DNA of 64,000 bases. Origin: Pseudomonas sp. IPO3778 (lineage in GTDB: Bacteria; Pseudomonadota; Gammaproteobacteria; Pseudomonadales; Pseudomonadaceae). The DNA lies in assembly GCF_013386825.1 (NCBI RefSeq), contig NZ_JACARC010000014.1:92009-156008 (forward strand), given 5' to 3'. The notes beneath the pieces are model-generated. The model saw only the letters and a list, made by a program, of their open reading frames with translations, did not search any database and was not told the DNA's origin. Every line of letters starts with the position of its first letter. Position 1 is the stretch's first letter. This document shows positions 16,293-25,733 of this stretch, one piece after another. A program made the translations under genes and the position numbers.

Positions 16293-17237
16293 TCAAACCC
16301 CTTGGCGCACAAAACACTGCTCCACCACCGACGTGCCCCACTGCTGCCCTTCCTGCTCGGACGCCAGCACAAAGCCCGCCTGTTCATACAGCGTGCGCGC
16401 CACATCCAGGCCTTTGAACGTCCACAGCCGCACCGCCGGGAACCGGTGTTCGTCACAAAAATCCAGCGCCTCTTTCAGCAGCCGTTTACCCACACCCTGA
16501 CCGTGGGCCGACGGGTCCAGGATGAAGCAGCGCAAGATCGCCTCGCCGTTTTCGCCCTCGCCATCAATGGCGATCGAACCCACAATCTGCGTGCCATCCA
16601 GCACCGCCCACACGTCGTTGCGCGGGTTGGCCAGGCGCCCCATCAACTCGGCCATGTCCGCTGCCACCAGGCTTTCGAACGGCTGGCCAAAATTCGCATG
16701 TTTGGCGTAGTACTCGGCGTGCATCTGCGCGATGCGCCCGATCACGCCCGGGCGGTAGCCACGGGCAATTCTGTAAGGCCTGGGTTGCCGGGCACCGGTG
16801 CGTTGGGTGTGCAGGGCACCGGCGTATTGATCCAGCCCGCGGCTGACGGCCTGTTGCTGTTCGCTGGACAGGTCAGCAATCGCCTCGCCCACCTGCCGCC
16901 GGGCAAAGGCTTCGATGTCACCCCGGGTGTGCTGGCCTCGCGCGGTGAGCCGCAGTTTTTTCGAGCGGGCGTCGTCCTCGTTGGCAAACTCTTCCAGCTC
17001 GCCGGCCTCGATCAGCTTGCGCACCATGCGGCTCACTGACGATTTTTCCAGCCCCAGCAACGTGACCAGCTCCGCCGCCGTCAGCGGTCCACGCTCGCCT
17101 ATTTCGACGAGGGTGTGCACCGATGACGGTGGATAACGGCTGGCCGCCAACTTCGGCTGCATAAAACCCAGCTCTCGCACCATAAGACGCGAGGCGCAGC
17201 GGATCTGATCGATAAGGTCTGGCCGGGAACGGTTCAC
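16293..17237 (-). CDS. MarR-type regulator fused to GNAT acetyltransferase
   Basis: A 314-residue two-domain protein if GTG 17237 (MNRSRPDLIDQIR) is used; in-frame starts farther upstream are less likely because the family begins here, though the ribosome binding site is weak. Residues about 1-145 form a winged-helix MarR domain (LTAAELVTLLGLEKSSVSRM and DDARSKKLRLT), and about 150-314 a GNAT domain with PSAHGQGVGKRLLKEAL as acetyl-CoA site and LYEQAGFVLA. Bifunctional proteins of this type occur in many proteobacteria; they may link DNA binding to an acetylation substrate. It is divergent from the FecI-type sigma gene. Confidence 0.8.
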   Translation of the reverse strand: MNRSRPDLIDQIRCASRLMVRELGFMQPKLAASRYPPSSVHTLVEIGERGPLTAAELVTLLGLEKSSVSRMVRKLIEAGELEEFANEDDARSKKLRLTARGQHTRGDIEAFARRQVGEAIADLSSEQQQAVSRGLDQYAGALHTQRTGARQPRPYRIARGYRPGVIGRIAQMHAEYYAKHANFGQPFESLVAADMAELMGRLANPRNDVWAVLDGTQIVGSIAIDGEGENGEAILRCFILDPSAHGQGVGKRLLKEALDFCDEHRFPAVRLWTFKGLDVARTLYEQAGFVLASEQEGQQWGTSVVEQCFVRQGV

Positions 17238-17334
17238 GGGAAAAGCCTTTGCCTGAAGAGATGGATATTTAGTTGTATCGCACAACCATATGCAAATCAA
17301 CTGGCGCGCACTTGCCAAATAGCGGCGCAGCGAT

Positions 17335-17353
17335 GAAGATGAGATTCATTATC
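17335..17353 (+). promoter_or_regulatory. Fur-box-like site upstream of the FecI-type sigma gene
   Basis: The 19 bases match the classical Fur consensus GATAATGATAATCATTATC at 15 of 19 positions, and the right half ATTCATTATC is nearly perfect. It lies 26 bases before the ATG at 17380, where iron-bound Fur would be expected to repress an iron-starvation sigma factor. Confidence 0.65.
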
Positions 17354-17379
17354 AAACAAACATGTTTCGGGTTTACGCC

Positions 17380-17877
17380 ATGCCCTGCGAGCAACACATC
17401 GTGCAAACCCTGTATGCAGACCACCATCGCTGGCTCTGCGGGTGGCTGCGCAAACGCCTGGGTTGCGTCGACCACGCGGCGGACCTGGCCCAGGACACCT
17501 TCGTGCGGGTGCTGACCCAACGCTCCACGCAACCGTTGCGCGAGCCCCGCGCGTACCTGAGCACCATCGCCCGCAGCCTGATGATCGACATGTTCCGCCG
17601 TCGCGCACTGGAGCAGGCCTATCTGGAAACCCTGGCCGCCCGCCCCGAAGCGCTGGATATCTCGCCTGAAACCCGCCTGCTGATCATCGAAACCCTGGTG
17701 GAAATCGACCGCTTGCTCGACGGCCTCGGCGGTCGCACCCGGGAGATTTTCCTGATGGCCCAACTCGATGGCTTGAGCTACGTGGAGATCGGGCGGCAGT
17801 TGAAGGTGTCGGTCAACACCGTGAAGAAACATGCGGTGCGCGCCCTGATGCATTGCTTGCTGGCAGCCGAGGAGTAA
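17380..17877 (+). CDS. FecI-family ECF sigma factor
   Basis: A 165-residue ECF sigma factor. Region 2 is seen in LYADHHRWLCGWLRKRLG and DLAQDTFVRVLTQ, region 4 in FLMAQLDGLSYVEIGRQLKVSVNTVKKH. ATG 17380 is preferred for length; an ATG at 17362 in frame is possible and neither has a strong ribosome binding site. It is followed by a FecR-type gene after three bases and a TonB-dependent receptor, the standard cell-surface signalling trio. The receptor, when loaded, releases the sigma factor to transcribe the receptor gene. Probably repressed by iron through the Fur-like site at 17335. Confidence 0.9.
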   Translation: MPCEQHIVQTLYADHHRWLCGWLRKRLGCVDHAADLAQDTFVRVLTQRSTQPLREPRAYLSTIARSLMIDMFRRRALEQAYLETLAARPEALDISPETRLLIIETLVEIDRLLDGLGGRTREIFLMAQLDGLSYVEIGRQLKVSVNTVKKHAVRALMHCLLAAEE

Positions 17878-17880
17878 GCC

Positions 17881-18819
17881 GTGGCACTGGATCATGCGAC
17901 CCTCGAAGCGGCCGCACGCTGGTACGTGGACCTGCGTTGCGACGAGCTGGATGACACCACCCGTGAAGCCCATCGGCGCTGGCTCGACGGTGACCCGCGT
18001 CACCGCCAGGCATGGGAGCGGCTGACCCGTTTGCAGGAGCGCTTTGAGCGCGTCGGCCCGGGCATCGCACGCCCTACGCTCAGCAGTGCCCGCGCCAAGC
18101 GGCGTGAAGTGCTTAAGGTGCTGTCGCTGCTAGTGGCGGCGGGCGGCACGGGCGCGTTGGCATGGCGTACCACCCCGCTGCCGTCGCTGATGGCCGACCA
18201 GCGCACCGCCACCGGGGAGCACCGCCGCTTGCGCCTGGACGACGGCAGTCAATTGCAGTTGAACACGGCCACCGCGGTGAATATCAGTTACAGCCCGCAC
18301 CTGCGGGAAGTGCAATTGCTCAGCGGTGAAATCCTCATCGACACCGCCCGCGACACACAGGCCCGGCCGTTCGTGGTGCACACCCGCGAAGGCAGTATCC
18401 GCGCCCTGGGCACGCGGTTCATCGTGCGCAGTGCAGCCGATCGCACCCACGTCTGCGTGCTGGAACATGCCGTAGAAGTGCGCACCGCCCACCTGAGCCC
18501 CACGGTGCGGGTGGAGGCCGGCCAGCAGCTGGCGTTCAGTGAAGACGCGGCCGGCAACGTGCAACCGGCAAGCCAACAAGCCGACGCCTGGACCCACGGC
18601 ATGCTGGTAGTAAATGACTGGCGACTGGGGGATTTCATCAGTGAATTGCAACGCTACCGTCCCGGTCACCTTGCCTGCGACCCGACGGTGGCAGCGATGC
18701 GTATTTCGGGGGCGTTTCAGTTGGCCAACACCGACACCATCCTCGAAAACCTGACTTCCACCCTGCCGGTGCGCGTGCGCCAATTCAGCCGCTACTGGAC
18801 CCGCGTGGAACCCGCTTGA
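17881..18819 (+). CDS. FecR-family anti-sigma regulator
   Basis: A 312-residue inner-membrane protein starting at GTG 17881. The cytoplasmic N-terminal DUF4880-type region (AARWYVDLRCDEL, HRRWLDGDPRHRQAWERL) is followed by a membrane segment near residues 76-96 and a periplasmic FecR domain (RRLRLDDGSQLQLNTATAV, GEILIDTARD, FVVHTREGSIRALGTRF). The C-terminal part (DFISELQRYRPGHLACDP) would contact the signalling domain of the TonB receptor encoded next. It holds and then activates the FecI-type factor encoded just upstream. Confidence 0.9.
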   Translation: MALDHATLEAAARWYVDLRCDELDDTTREAHRRWLDGDPRHRQAWERLTRLQERFERVGPGIARPTLSSARAKRREVLKVLSLLVAAGGTGALAWRTTPLPSLMADQRTATGEHRRLRLDDGSQLQLNTATAVNISYSPHLREVQLLSGEILIDTARDTQARPFVVHTREGSIRALGTRFIVRSAADRTHVCVLEHAVEVRTAHLSPTVRVEAGQQLAFSEDAAGNVQPASQQADAWTHGMLVVNDWRLGDFISELQRYRPGHLACDPTVAAMRISGAFQLANTDTILENLTSTLPVRVRQFSRYWTRVEPA

Positions 18820-18935
18820 AGGCCCGCCCAAAAATAAATCTCGGCGAGGGGTTGTTGATTCTGATTCTCGTTCGACTTGGTAGATAGAGGCGCCACCGAC
18901 GCCACCACCACTGCCACAGGGCGAAAGGAAACCGC

Positions 18936-21356
18936 ATGTCCGCGCACACCCCGATGATTGAAACCCCACCCGCCAGCCTGCCCCGCGCCCTACGCCGGGC
19001 TGCACTCGGCATGGCGCTGGCGACTGCGGCGATTGCCCCGGCAGCCTGGGCCCAGGGCGCCGCTGAAAGTCAGTTCGATATTCCCGCCGGTTCCGTGAAC
19101 AGCGCGCTGGCACAGTTCGCCGCCACCGCGGGGGTGAATATTTCTTTCGAACCCGGTGCGGCCCAAGGGCAACAATCTGCCGGTTTGCATGGCCGCTACA
19201 CCGTGGACTCAGGTCTGCGCCAACTGCTGGCCGGCAGCCAATTGCAGGCCGTGTTGCTGAGCAATGGCAGCTACTCGCTGATCCCGAGGGTGGACGGCAC
19301 GGTGCAACTGGACCCCACCAGCATCTCCGGTAAAGCCACTGAACCCGCCTCCGGCCCGATGGAAGGCTACGTCGCCACCCGCAGCAGCAGCGGGTCGAAG
19401 ACCGACACGCCGATCATCGAAATCCCGCAGTCGGTCTCGGTGATCACCCGCCAGCAGATGCAGGCCCAGGGTGCGCAGACCGTCACCGATGCGTTGCGCT
19501 ATGTGCCGGGCGTCAAGGTCGAAGCCTACGGCCTGGACCCCAAGGGTTTTGACTGGCTGTACATCCGAGGCTTCAACGGCCAGGCCAGCAGCGACTACCT
19601 CAACGGCCTGCGCCAGCAGAACAACAGCTATGCGTTTTTCCGCAGCGAGCCTTACGCCTTCGACCGCATCGACGTGGTACGCGGCCCGGCCTCCAGCCTG
19701 TTCGGCCAGGGCGACGCGGGCGGCATCATCAACCGCGTGAGCAAGAAGCCCGAGGCCAACCACGTCAACGAGGTGCAGCTCACCGGCGGCAACCATGATC
19801 GAATGCAGGGCCAGTTCGACATCGGCGGCGCGCTGGATGACGACCAACACCTGCTGTACCGCGTGGTCGGCCTGGCCCGCGATGCCGACACCCAGGTCGA
19901 ATACGCCGACGGCCACGAGCTGAAGGACGACCGTCTGTACATCGCGCCTTCCTTCACCTGGACACCGGACGAAGACACCAGCCTGACGGTGCTCACCGAT
20001 TTCCTGCGTGACCACAACGGCGGCTCGCTGTTTGCCTACAGCACGCCCAACGGCCACACCACCAACATCTTGATGGGCGACCACAGCTTCAACCACCTGG
20101 ACCAGGAGCAATACAGCCTGGGCTACGAGTTCCGCCATCGCCTGAATGACACCTGGGAATTCCGCCAGAACGCACGCTACGGCCAGGTCGACGTGATCTT
20201 CCAGAACCTGCTGCCCGCCGCCGTCAACACCAGCACCGGCAACGTGACGCGCATCGCCGACCGCTTCGACCAGCACATGGACACCTTCAACCTCGACAAC
20301 CAATTGCAGGCCGACTTCACCACCGGCCCGCTGACCCACAAGCTGCTGATGGGCTTGGACTACACTTGGCAAGACGCCGATATCACCCGCTGGCGCACCC
20401 TCGCACCGAACCTGAACCTCTACGACCCGCAGTATGGCAAGGACATCACCCGGCCCACCTCCGCCAACAGCTTGAGCTCGATCGACTACGACCAGACCAT
20501 CGAGCAAGTGGGCGGTTACCTGCAGGACCAGATCAAGTTTGACGACCACTGGATCCTCACCGCCGGCGGCCGTTATGACTACGTGCGCAACGCGCTGGAC
20601 AACCACGTGGGTGCATCCACCAACCAGAAAGACAACGCCTTCACCGGCCGCGTGGGCCTGACCTACCTCACCGAGTTCGGCCTGGCGCCGTACGTCAGCT
20701 ACGCCGAGTCATTCACCCCCAACACCGGCACGGACCGCAATGGCAGCGCCTTCGACCCGAGCATGGCCCACCAGTGGGAAATGGGCGTGAAGTACCAGCC
20801 CACCGACGCCATCCTGATGACCCTGGCGGCCTACGACCTGACCAAGACCAATGTGCTGACCAACGAGATTGTCGGCGGTGTGAACACCGGCTTCACCGTG
20901 GCCTCGGGCGAGCAGCAATCGAAAGGCATCGAAGCCGAGATCAAGGCCCGCCTCGACCAGAATTGGGACCTGATCGCCTCATACACCTACACCCACGCTG
21001 AAATCACCAAGAGCAACCGTGGCGATGAAGGCAACCGCCCGGCCAACGTGCCCAAGCACATGGCGTCGACGTGGCTGAACTACACCTTCCACGACACGGC
21101 GCTCAACGGCCTGAGCCTGGGCGGCGGCGCGCGGTACACCGGGGCCTTGTATGGCGATAACGGCAACACTTATCACATCGACAACTACACCCTGTTCGAC
21201 GCGGGCGTGAGCTACCCGATCAACAAGAACGTGACGGTCTCGGTGAATGCCCAGAACCTGCTGGACACCGAGTATGTGGCGACCTGTGATGACACCTATG
21301 AGTGTTACCCGGGGCTGCGGCGTACGTTGCTGACCAGCGTTAAATACACGTGGTGA
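18936..21356 (+). CDS. TonB-dependent siderophore receptor with signalling (STN) domain
   Basis: An 806-residue outer-membrane receptor. An N-terminal signal peptide ends near AAWAQG; a secretin/TonB N-terminal (STN) signalling domain spans about residues 45-110 (FDIPAGSVNSALAQFA and VDSGLRQLL). The plug (SVSVITRQQMQAQGAQTVTDAL, RGPASSLFGQGDAGG) is followed by a 22-strand barrel ending in the aromatic SVKYTW. ATG 18936 has AAAGGA six bases before. Presence of STN with FecI and FecR genes upstream shows transcriptional signalling receptor behaviour, as in FpvA, FoxA or FiuA. The exact siderophore cannot be told. Confidence 0.92.
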   Translation: MSAHTPMIETPPASLPRALRRAALGMALATAAIAPAAWAQGAAESQFDIPAGSVNSALAQFAATAGVNISFEPGAAQGQQSAGLHGRYTVDSGLRQLLAGSQLQAVLLSNGSYSLIPRVDGTVQLDPTSISGKATEPASGPMEGYVATRSSSGSKTDTPIIEIPQSVSVITRQQMQAQGAQTVTDALRYVPGVKVEAYGLDPKGFDWLYIRGFNGQASSDYLNGLRQQNNSYAFFRSEPYAFDRIDVVRGPASSLFGQGDAGGIINRVSKKPEANHVNEVQLTGGNHDRMQGQFDIGGALDDDQHLLYRVVGLARDADTQVEYADGHELKDDRLYIAPSFTWTPDEDTSLTVLTDFLRDHNGGSLFAYSTPNGHTTNILMGDHSFNHLDQEQYSLGYEFRHRLNDTWEFRQNARYGQVDVIFQNLLPAAVNTSTGNVTRIADRFDQHMDTFNLDNQLQADFTTGPLTHKLLMGLDYTWQDADITRWRTLAPNLNLYDPQYGKDITRPTSANSLSSIDYDQTIEQVGGYLQDQIKFDDHWILTAGGRYDYVRNALDNHVGASTNQKDNAFTGRVGLTYLTEFGLAPYVSYAESFTPNTGTDRNGSAFDPSMAHQWEMGVKYQPTDAILMTLAAYDLTKTNVLTNEIVGGVNTGFTVASGEQQSKGIEAEIKARLDQNWDLIASYTYTHAEITKSNRGDEGNRPANVPKHMASTWLNYTFHDTALNGLSLGGGARYTGALYGDNGNTYHIDNYTLFDAGVSYPINKNVTVSVNAQNLLDTEYVATCDDTYECYPGLRRTLLTSVKYTW

Positions 21357-21361
21357 TGGGG

Positions 21362-21450
21362 GGCGAGGGGGCTTGCCCCCCGTTGGAGTGCGCAGCGCTC
21401 CTGCTTTCTGGGGCCGCTTCGCAGCCCAACGGGGGGCAAGCCCCCTCGCC
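21362..21450. repeat. REPIN-type inverted repeat (25 bp arms)
   Basis: Perfect 25 bp arms at 21362-21386 and 21426-21450, with GGCGAGGGGGCTTGCCCCCC as the core, enclose a GC-rich middle. It is a doublet of REP sequences of a class common in fluorescent pseudomonads, directly after the receptor gene where it may also act as terminator. Confidence 0.85.
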
Positions 21451-21573
21451 ACAACAAGCCTCTCATCACCCCAGTCGGGCCTGAAAACCCATTCAAGCTC
21501 CCCTCCTCCAAACCACTGATGTACATTCACCTGCACGGACAACAGATCATTCTCAAATGAACGGAGTCATCGC

Positions 21574-23400
21574 GTGCTTTCGATTTTCCCCCGTCAACGC
21601 CTTACCACCCTCTCACTGATTACCGTCGCCCTCACCCTTGCCGCCTGCCACAGCGCCACCGCGCCTGAACTGCCGCCCGCTCCGGAACTCGGCTCGGGCT
21701 ACCGCACCGACATGAGCGCCCGCCACGCCGAACGTCATATGGCCGCCGCCGCCAACCCGCTGGCCGCCGAAGCCGGGCGGGAGATCCTGCGCAAGGGCGG
21801 CTCGGCCATCGATGCGGCGATTGCCATGCAAGCCGTGCTGACCCTGGTGGAACCGCAGTCTTCCGGGATCGGTGGCGGCGCGTTCATCATGCTGTGGGAC
21901 GGCAAGCAGGTGCATGCCTATGACGGGCGTGAAACCGCACCGGCAGGCGCCACTGAGCGGTTGTTCCTCAACGCCGACGGCACGCCGATGGCGTTCCCCC
22001 AGGCTCAGATTGGCGGGCGCTCGGTGGCAACGCCCGGCGTGTTGCGCGCCCTGGAGATGGCCCACAAAAAGACCGGCCACCTGCAATGGGCAACGCTGTT
22101 CGAGCCGGCCATTCGCCTGGCCGAACAGGGCTTCCCGATCTCGGCGCGCCTGCACAGCCTGATCGCCGCCGACCGCTATATCACCCGCTCGCCGGAAATG
22201 ACCGCCTACTTCCTGAACGCCGACGGCAGCCCCAAGGCCACCGGTACGCTGCTGAAAAACCCGGCGCTGGCCAACGTCTTCAAGCGCATCGCCAAGGAAG
22301 GGCCGGACGCGCTGTACCACGGCCCGATTGCCGAAGAAATATCCCGCAAGGTGCAGGGCAACAGCAACGCCGGCAGCCTGACGCTGACCGACCTCAAAGG
22401 TTACAGCGCGGTTGAGCGGGCACCGTTGTGCACCGACTACAAACGCTGGAAAGTCTGCGGCATGCCGCCACCGTCGTCGGGCGGGATCGCCATCGCGCAG
22501 ATCCTCGGCACCTTGCAGGCCCTGGAAGCCCGCGACCCGCGCCTGGCGTTGGCGCCGTTGAAGCCGGTGAAAAACGACTCCCCGGCAGGCCTGGAGCCGG
22601 TACCCGAAGCGGTGCACCTGATCGCTGAAGCCGACCGCCTGGCCTATGCCGACCGCGCCCAGTACGTGGCCGACTCCGACTACGTGCCGGTGCCGGTTGC
22701 CGGGCTGGTCGCACCGGATTACCTGGCCGGCCGCGCGGCGCTGATTGGTGAACGCAGCATGGGCGTCGCCAAGCCGGGTAAGCCTGCCGGAATTCAAGTG
22801 GCCTACGCGCCGGATCGCTCGCCACTGCGCATTTCCACCTCGCAAGTGGTGGCGGTGGATGACGTGGGTGGCGCGGTGTCGATGACCACTACCGTGGAGT
22901 CCGCATTCGGTTCCCATGTGATGGTCCAGGGTTTTTTGCTGAATAACCAGATGACCGACTTCTCGTTCATTCCCGAAGAGAACGGCCAGCCGGTGGCCAA
23001 CCGGATTGAGCCAGGCAAACGCCCGCGTTCGTCGATGGCACCGACGCTGGTGTTTGATCGCCAGAGCGGCGAGCTGGTGGCCACGGTCGGTTCACCGGGC
23101 GGATCACAGATCATCGAATATGTGAGCAAATCCCTGGTGGCCATGCTCGACTGGAACCTCGACCCGCAAGCCGCCGTCGGCCTGCCCAACTTCGGCAGCC
23201 GCAACGGCGCTACCGAGCTGGAAGCCGGCTTGTTCAGTGCGCCGTTGAAACAGGCGCTGAAGGACAAGGGCCACGCCCTGAGTGAAATCGACATGACCAG
23301 CGGCGCCCAGGCAATCGTTCGGGTGCGAGACGCCCAGGGCAAGGTGTCGCTGATCGGCGGGGCGGACCCACGTCGTGAAGGCGAGGCCCTCGGGGATTGA
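21574..23400 (+). CDS. ggt: Gamma-glutamyltransferase (periplasmic, lipoprotein-like)
   Basis: A 608-residue proenzyme of normal length. GTG 21574 begins a signal sequence with lipobox LAAC, lipidating Cys 24. Family motifs are HMAAAANPLAAEAGREIL, EPQSSGIGGGAF, YDGRETAPA in the large subunit, and the autoprocessing site MTTTVESAFGS, where the threonine becomes the N-terminus of the small subunit; the GSPGGSQII loop follows. It hydrolyses gamma-glutamyl bonds, for example of glutathione, in the periplasm. It precedes a laccase-domain gene by 24 bases, which suggests one transcript. Confidence 0.9.
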   Translation: MLSIFPRQRLTTLSLITVALTLAACHSATAPELPPAPELGSGYRTDMSARHAERHMAAAANPLAAEAGREILRKGGSAIDAAIAMQAVLTLVEPQSSGIGGGAFIMLWDGKQVHAYDGRETAPAGATERLFLNADGTPMAFPQAQIGGRSVATPGVLRALEMAHKKTGHLQWATLFEPAIRLAEQGFPISARLHSLIAADRYITRSPEMTAYFLNADGSPKATGTLLKNPALANVFKRIAKEGPDALYHGPIAEEISRKVQGNSNAGSLTLTDLKGYSAVERAPLCTDYKRWKVCGMPPPSSGGIAIAQILGTLQALEARDPRLALAPLKPVKNDSPAGLEPVPEAVHLIAEADRLAYADRAQYVADSDYVPVPVAGLVAPDYLAGRAALIGERSMGVAKPGKPAGIQVAYAPDRSPLRISTSQVVAVDDVGGAVSMTTTVESAFGSHVMVQGFLLNNQMTDFSFIPEENGQPVANRIEPGKRPRSSMAPTLVFDRQSGELVATVGSPGGSQIIEYVSKSLVAMLDWNLDPQAAVGLPNFGSRNGATELEAGLFSAPLKQALKDKGHALSEIDMTSGAQAIVRVRDAQGKVSLIGGADPRREGEALGD

Positions 23401-23423
23401 TGTGACTCACCGGAGAACTGCGC

Positions 23424-24152
23424 GTGCATAAGGCAAATAACCTCGGCGCCCTGGTGGGCGTCGACCATGGGTTCTGTTCGATTGACGACCCGTTGCGGCC
23501 TGACGAGGTGTTCATCTGCAAGCAGGTGCACAGCGCCACGACCATTGAATGGCGCCCGGAGCTGGTCGCCAATACGGTTGAAGCCGATGGGGTTTTCAGC
23601 CGGGATGTGCGGCCGATCGCGGTGATCACGGCCGACTGTTTACCGCTGCTGATGGCCTCGGAGAGCGGAGATTTTGTCGCGGCAATTCATGGTGGCTGGA
23701 AGGGGCTTCAAGGCGGGATTATCGCCAATGCCATGCAACGGTTTACCGCCGAGGGCGTGGCGCTGGACCAATTGCGGGTTGCGATCGGGCCGTCGATCAA
23801 GCCGTGTTGCTATGAGGTGAGCGGCGAGTTTGTCGCGCAGTTGCAGGCGAGCCAGGGTCACTTATGGCCGGACGGGAATGCGCCGTGGACGTTCGAGCAG
23901 CCGGGGCCGTTGTTGGCACCGGAGATTCAGCCGCCAGAACCCAGGCAGGCCTTGAGTGCGTGGTTTGATTTGAGCCGTTATGCGCTGATCTTGCTGGAGG
24001 CGGCGGGAATCAGGCGTGAACAGGTCGAGGTGAGTGAGGTGTGTACGTATTGCACCTCGCCGGCGTTTGCGAGTTATCGCCGAAGGACCCATGACAGCAC
24101 GGAAAGGAAGACGTTGCTGTATTCGTGGATTTCGCGAAAAGCACAACGATAA
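23424..24152 (+). CDS. Laccase-domain (PgeF/YfiH-type) protein
   Basis: A 242-residue cytosolic protein with GTG start at 23424 after CGGAGAA. The conserved Zn/Cu ligands are visible: His in KQVHSA, Cys in TADCLPLL and His in AIHGGWKG. The YfiH/PgeF family includes purine nucleoside phosphorylase activities and a peptidoglycan editing factor; older names call it polyphenol oxidase. The usual chromosomal copy lies beside rluD, which is not here, so this is probably a second paralogue. Its place behind ggt suggests a role in turnover of amino-acid or cell-wall products, by inference. Confidence 0.8.
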   Translation: MHKANNLGALVGVDHGFCSIDDPLRPDEVFICKQVHSATTIEWRPELVANTVEADGVFSRDVRPIAVITADCLPLLMASESGDFVAAIHGGWKGLQGGIIANAMQRFTAEGVALDQLRVAIGPSIKPCCYEVSGEFVAQLQASQGHLWPDGNAPWTFEQPGPLLAPEIQPPEPRQALSAWFDLSRYALILLEAAGIRREQVEVSEVCTYCTSPAFASYRRRTHDSTERKTLLYSWISRKAQR

Positions 24153-24190
24153 AGCGACCTATAACAACACCGTCTCCGGCAACACTCAAT

Positions 24191-24325
24191 TTGTGGCGAG
24201 GGAGCTTGCTCCCGCTGGGGTGCGAAGCGCCCCCAGAATGAGCTGATGCGTTTTTTCAGGAAGAGCACCGTACCCAGTTTCAGGGCTGCTGCGCAGCCCA
24301 ACGGGAGCAAGCTCCCTCGCCACAA
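24191..24325. repeat. REPIN-type inverted repeat (24 bp arms)
   Basis: Perfect arms at 24191-24214 and 24302-24325, core TGGCGAGGGAGCTTGCTCCC, enclosing about 87 bases. Same class as the elements at 29833 and 36641. It takes up most of the gene-free stretch 24153-24450. Confidence 0.85.
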
Positions 24326-24450
24326 TGGGATCTCACTCATGAAAAGGTTTCGTCAGATTCCCAAACCGATCCTCGATCGGTAACAAAGTTGGTCTTGCTG
24401 ATCATGCAAATTGCGAAGATCCTTCGCAAAAAAACCGAAGGCAAGCCCTT

Positions 24451-24606
24451 ATGCCGCTCACCAAGTACCGACTTAAAAAACGCGACGCCAAACGCAACAT
24501 CGGCGAGGAACTACTCGCTGCAATTGTGGACATCAAAACTGGCCGGTATGGGCAGGTACAGCATTCCGGCCCGTCCAAATCTAAACCCGCAAAAATCACC
24601 GGCTGA
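24451..24606 (+). pseudogene. Truncated antitoxin-like HTH protein (remnant)
   Basis: A 51-codon frame (MPLTKYRLKKRDAKRNIGEE at its start, then LLAAIVDIKTGRYGQV) resembles the N-terminal arm of XRE-type antitoxins of RelE/HigB-like modules, which continue with a helix-turn-helix domain. Here the frame ends about 15 residues after that arm, before any HTH, and its end overlaps the last 11 bases of the D-Ala-D-Ala ligase gene on the other strand. No toxin gene precedes it. A weak ribosome binding site. It may be a decayed toxin-antitoxin locus, or a short protein in its own right. Confidence 0.45.
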
Positions 24607-25690
24607 TCTTCAGCCCCTTACGCCCCGCATGCCGCTCCAGCGCCAGCTCGATCAATCGGCTCACCAGCTCGCTGTAGCTCATGCCCGCCGCCTGCCACAA
24701 CTTGGGGTACATGCTGATACGGGTAAAACCCGGCAGCGAGTTGATCTCGTTGATCAGCACCTCGCCCTCGTCCGTCAGAAACACATCCACCCGCGCCAGC
24801 CCGGCACAGCCCAACGTCTCAAACGCTTCGATGGCCAAGGCGCGAATGCGCTCGCTGTCTTCAACACTGATGTCCGCCGGCACCACCACCTGGGCCGCCT
24901 GGTCATCGATGTATTTGCTGTCGTAGGAGTAGAAGCCGTCGCGCACCACGATCTCGCCGCAACCACTGGCGATGGGATTCTCGTTGCCCAACACGGCGCA
25001 TTCGATTTCCCGGCCTTTTACTGCCGATTCCACCAGTACCTTTTCATCAAACCCGAGGGCCAGTTCTACGGCGGCCTGATATTCAGCCTCGCTGCTCACC
25101 TTGCTCACGCCCACGGATGAACCCTGGTTCGCCGGTTTCACGAACATCGGTACTCCGAGTTTCTGCCGGGCTTGTTCGAAGGTGGTACGCGCCGCCGTGC
25201 GACGGTTGAGGGTGATGAACGGCGTCACGGCAATCCCGGCATCGCGCAGCAGGCGTTTGCTGATGTCCTTGTCCATGCACACCGCCGAACCCAGCACGTC
25301 GGAGCCGACAAACGGCAAGTCGGCCATGCGCAGCAGGCCTTGCAGGCAGCCATCCTCGCCGAGGGTGCCGTGGACGATCGGGAAGATCACATCGACGTGT
25401 TCCAGGGCGGCCTGGCCGGCGGTTTCCACCAGTTGCTGGCTGGCCTTGCCCGGCACCACGGCCAGTTCCCGGTTGGATTGATTGAGGGCGATCAGCGCCG
25501 GATTTTCCTCGTTGAGCAGAAAGCCCGAGGTGTCATTAAGGTGCCAGTGGCCGGCCTTGTCGATGCCGATCAGGATCGGCTCGAAGCGCGAACGGTCCAG
25601 TGCATCGACGATGTTGCGCGCCGATTGCAGCGACACTTCGTGCTCGGCCGAACGGCCACCAAAAATAATCCCTACCCGCAGCTTGCTCAT
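24596..25690 (-). CDS. ddlA: D-alanine--D-alanine ligase
   Basis: A 364-residue ATP-grasp ligase; the length fits the DdlA type rather than the shorter DdlB of the cell-division cluster. Motifs are [14 protein letters not shown] near the start, [27 protein letters not shown], and a metal-binding C-terminus [23 protein letters not shown] 25690 is chosen for the GAGG upstream. It makes the D-Ala-D-Ala dipeptide for peptidoglycan in the cytoplasm. Monocistronic here; the next gene on the same strand is a LysE exporter 43 bases upstream, not obviously related. Confidence 0.92.
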   Translation of the reverse strand: MSKLRVGIIFGGRSAEHEVSLQSARNIVDALDRSRFEPILIGIDKAGHWHLNDTSGFLLNEENPALIALNQSNRELAVVPGKASQQLVETAGQAALEHVDVIFPIVHGTLGEDGCLQGLLRMADLPFVGSDVLGSAVCMDKDISKRLLRDAGIAVTPFITLNRRTAARTTFEQARQKLGVPMFVKPANQGSSVGVSKVSSEAEYQAAVELALGFDEKVLVESAVKGREIECAVLGNENPIASGCGEIVVRDGFYSYDSKYIDDQAAQVVVPADISVEDSERIRALAIEAFETLGCAGLARVDVFLTDEGEVLINEINSLPGFTRISMYPKLWQAAGMSYSELVSRLIELALERHAGRKGLKISR

Positions 25691-25733
25691 GATCGGCCTC
25701 ACGTTTGAAAGTAAGGCTTCTTACCATGAGCCG

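Noticed and set aside
18840..18935. Fur box before the TonB receptor
   Set aside because: GATTCTGATTCTCGTTC resembles part of a Fur site but agrees poorly with the 19-base consensus; the site at 17335 is much better.
19209..20606. Long open frame on the - strand inside the siderophore receptor gene
   Set aside because: Val/Gly/Ala-rich product antisense to an intact TonB-dependent receptor; a GC-bias shadow.
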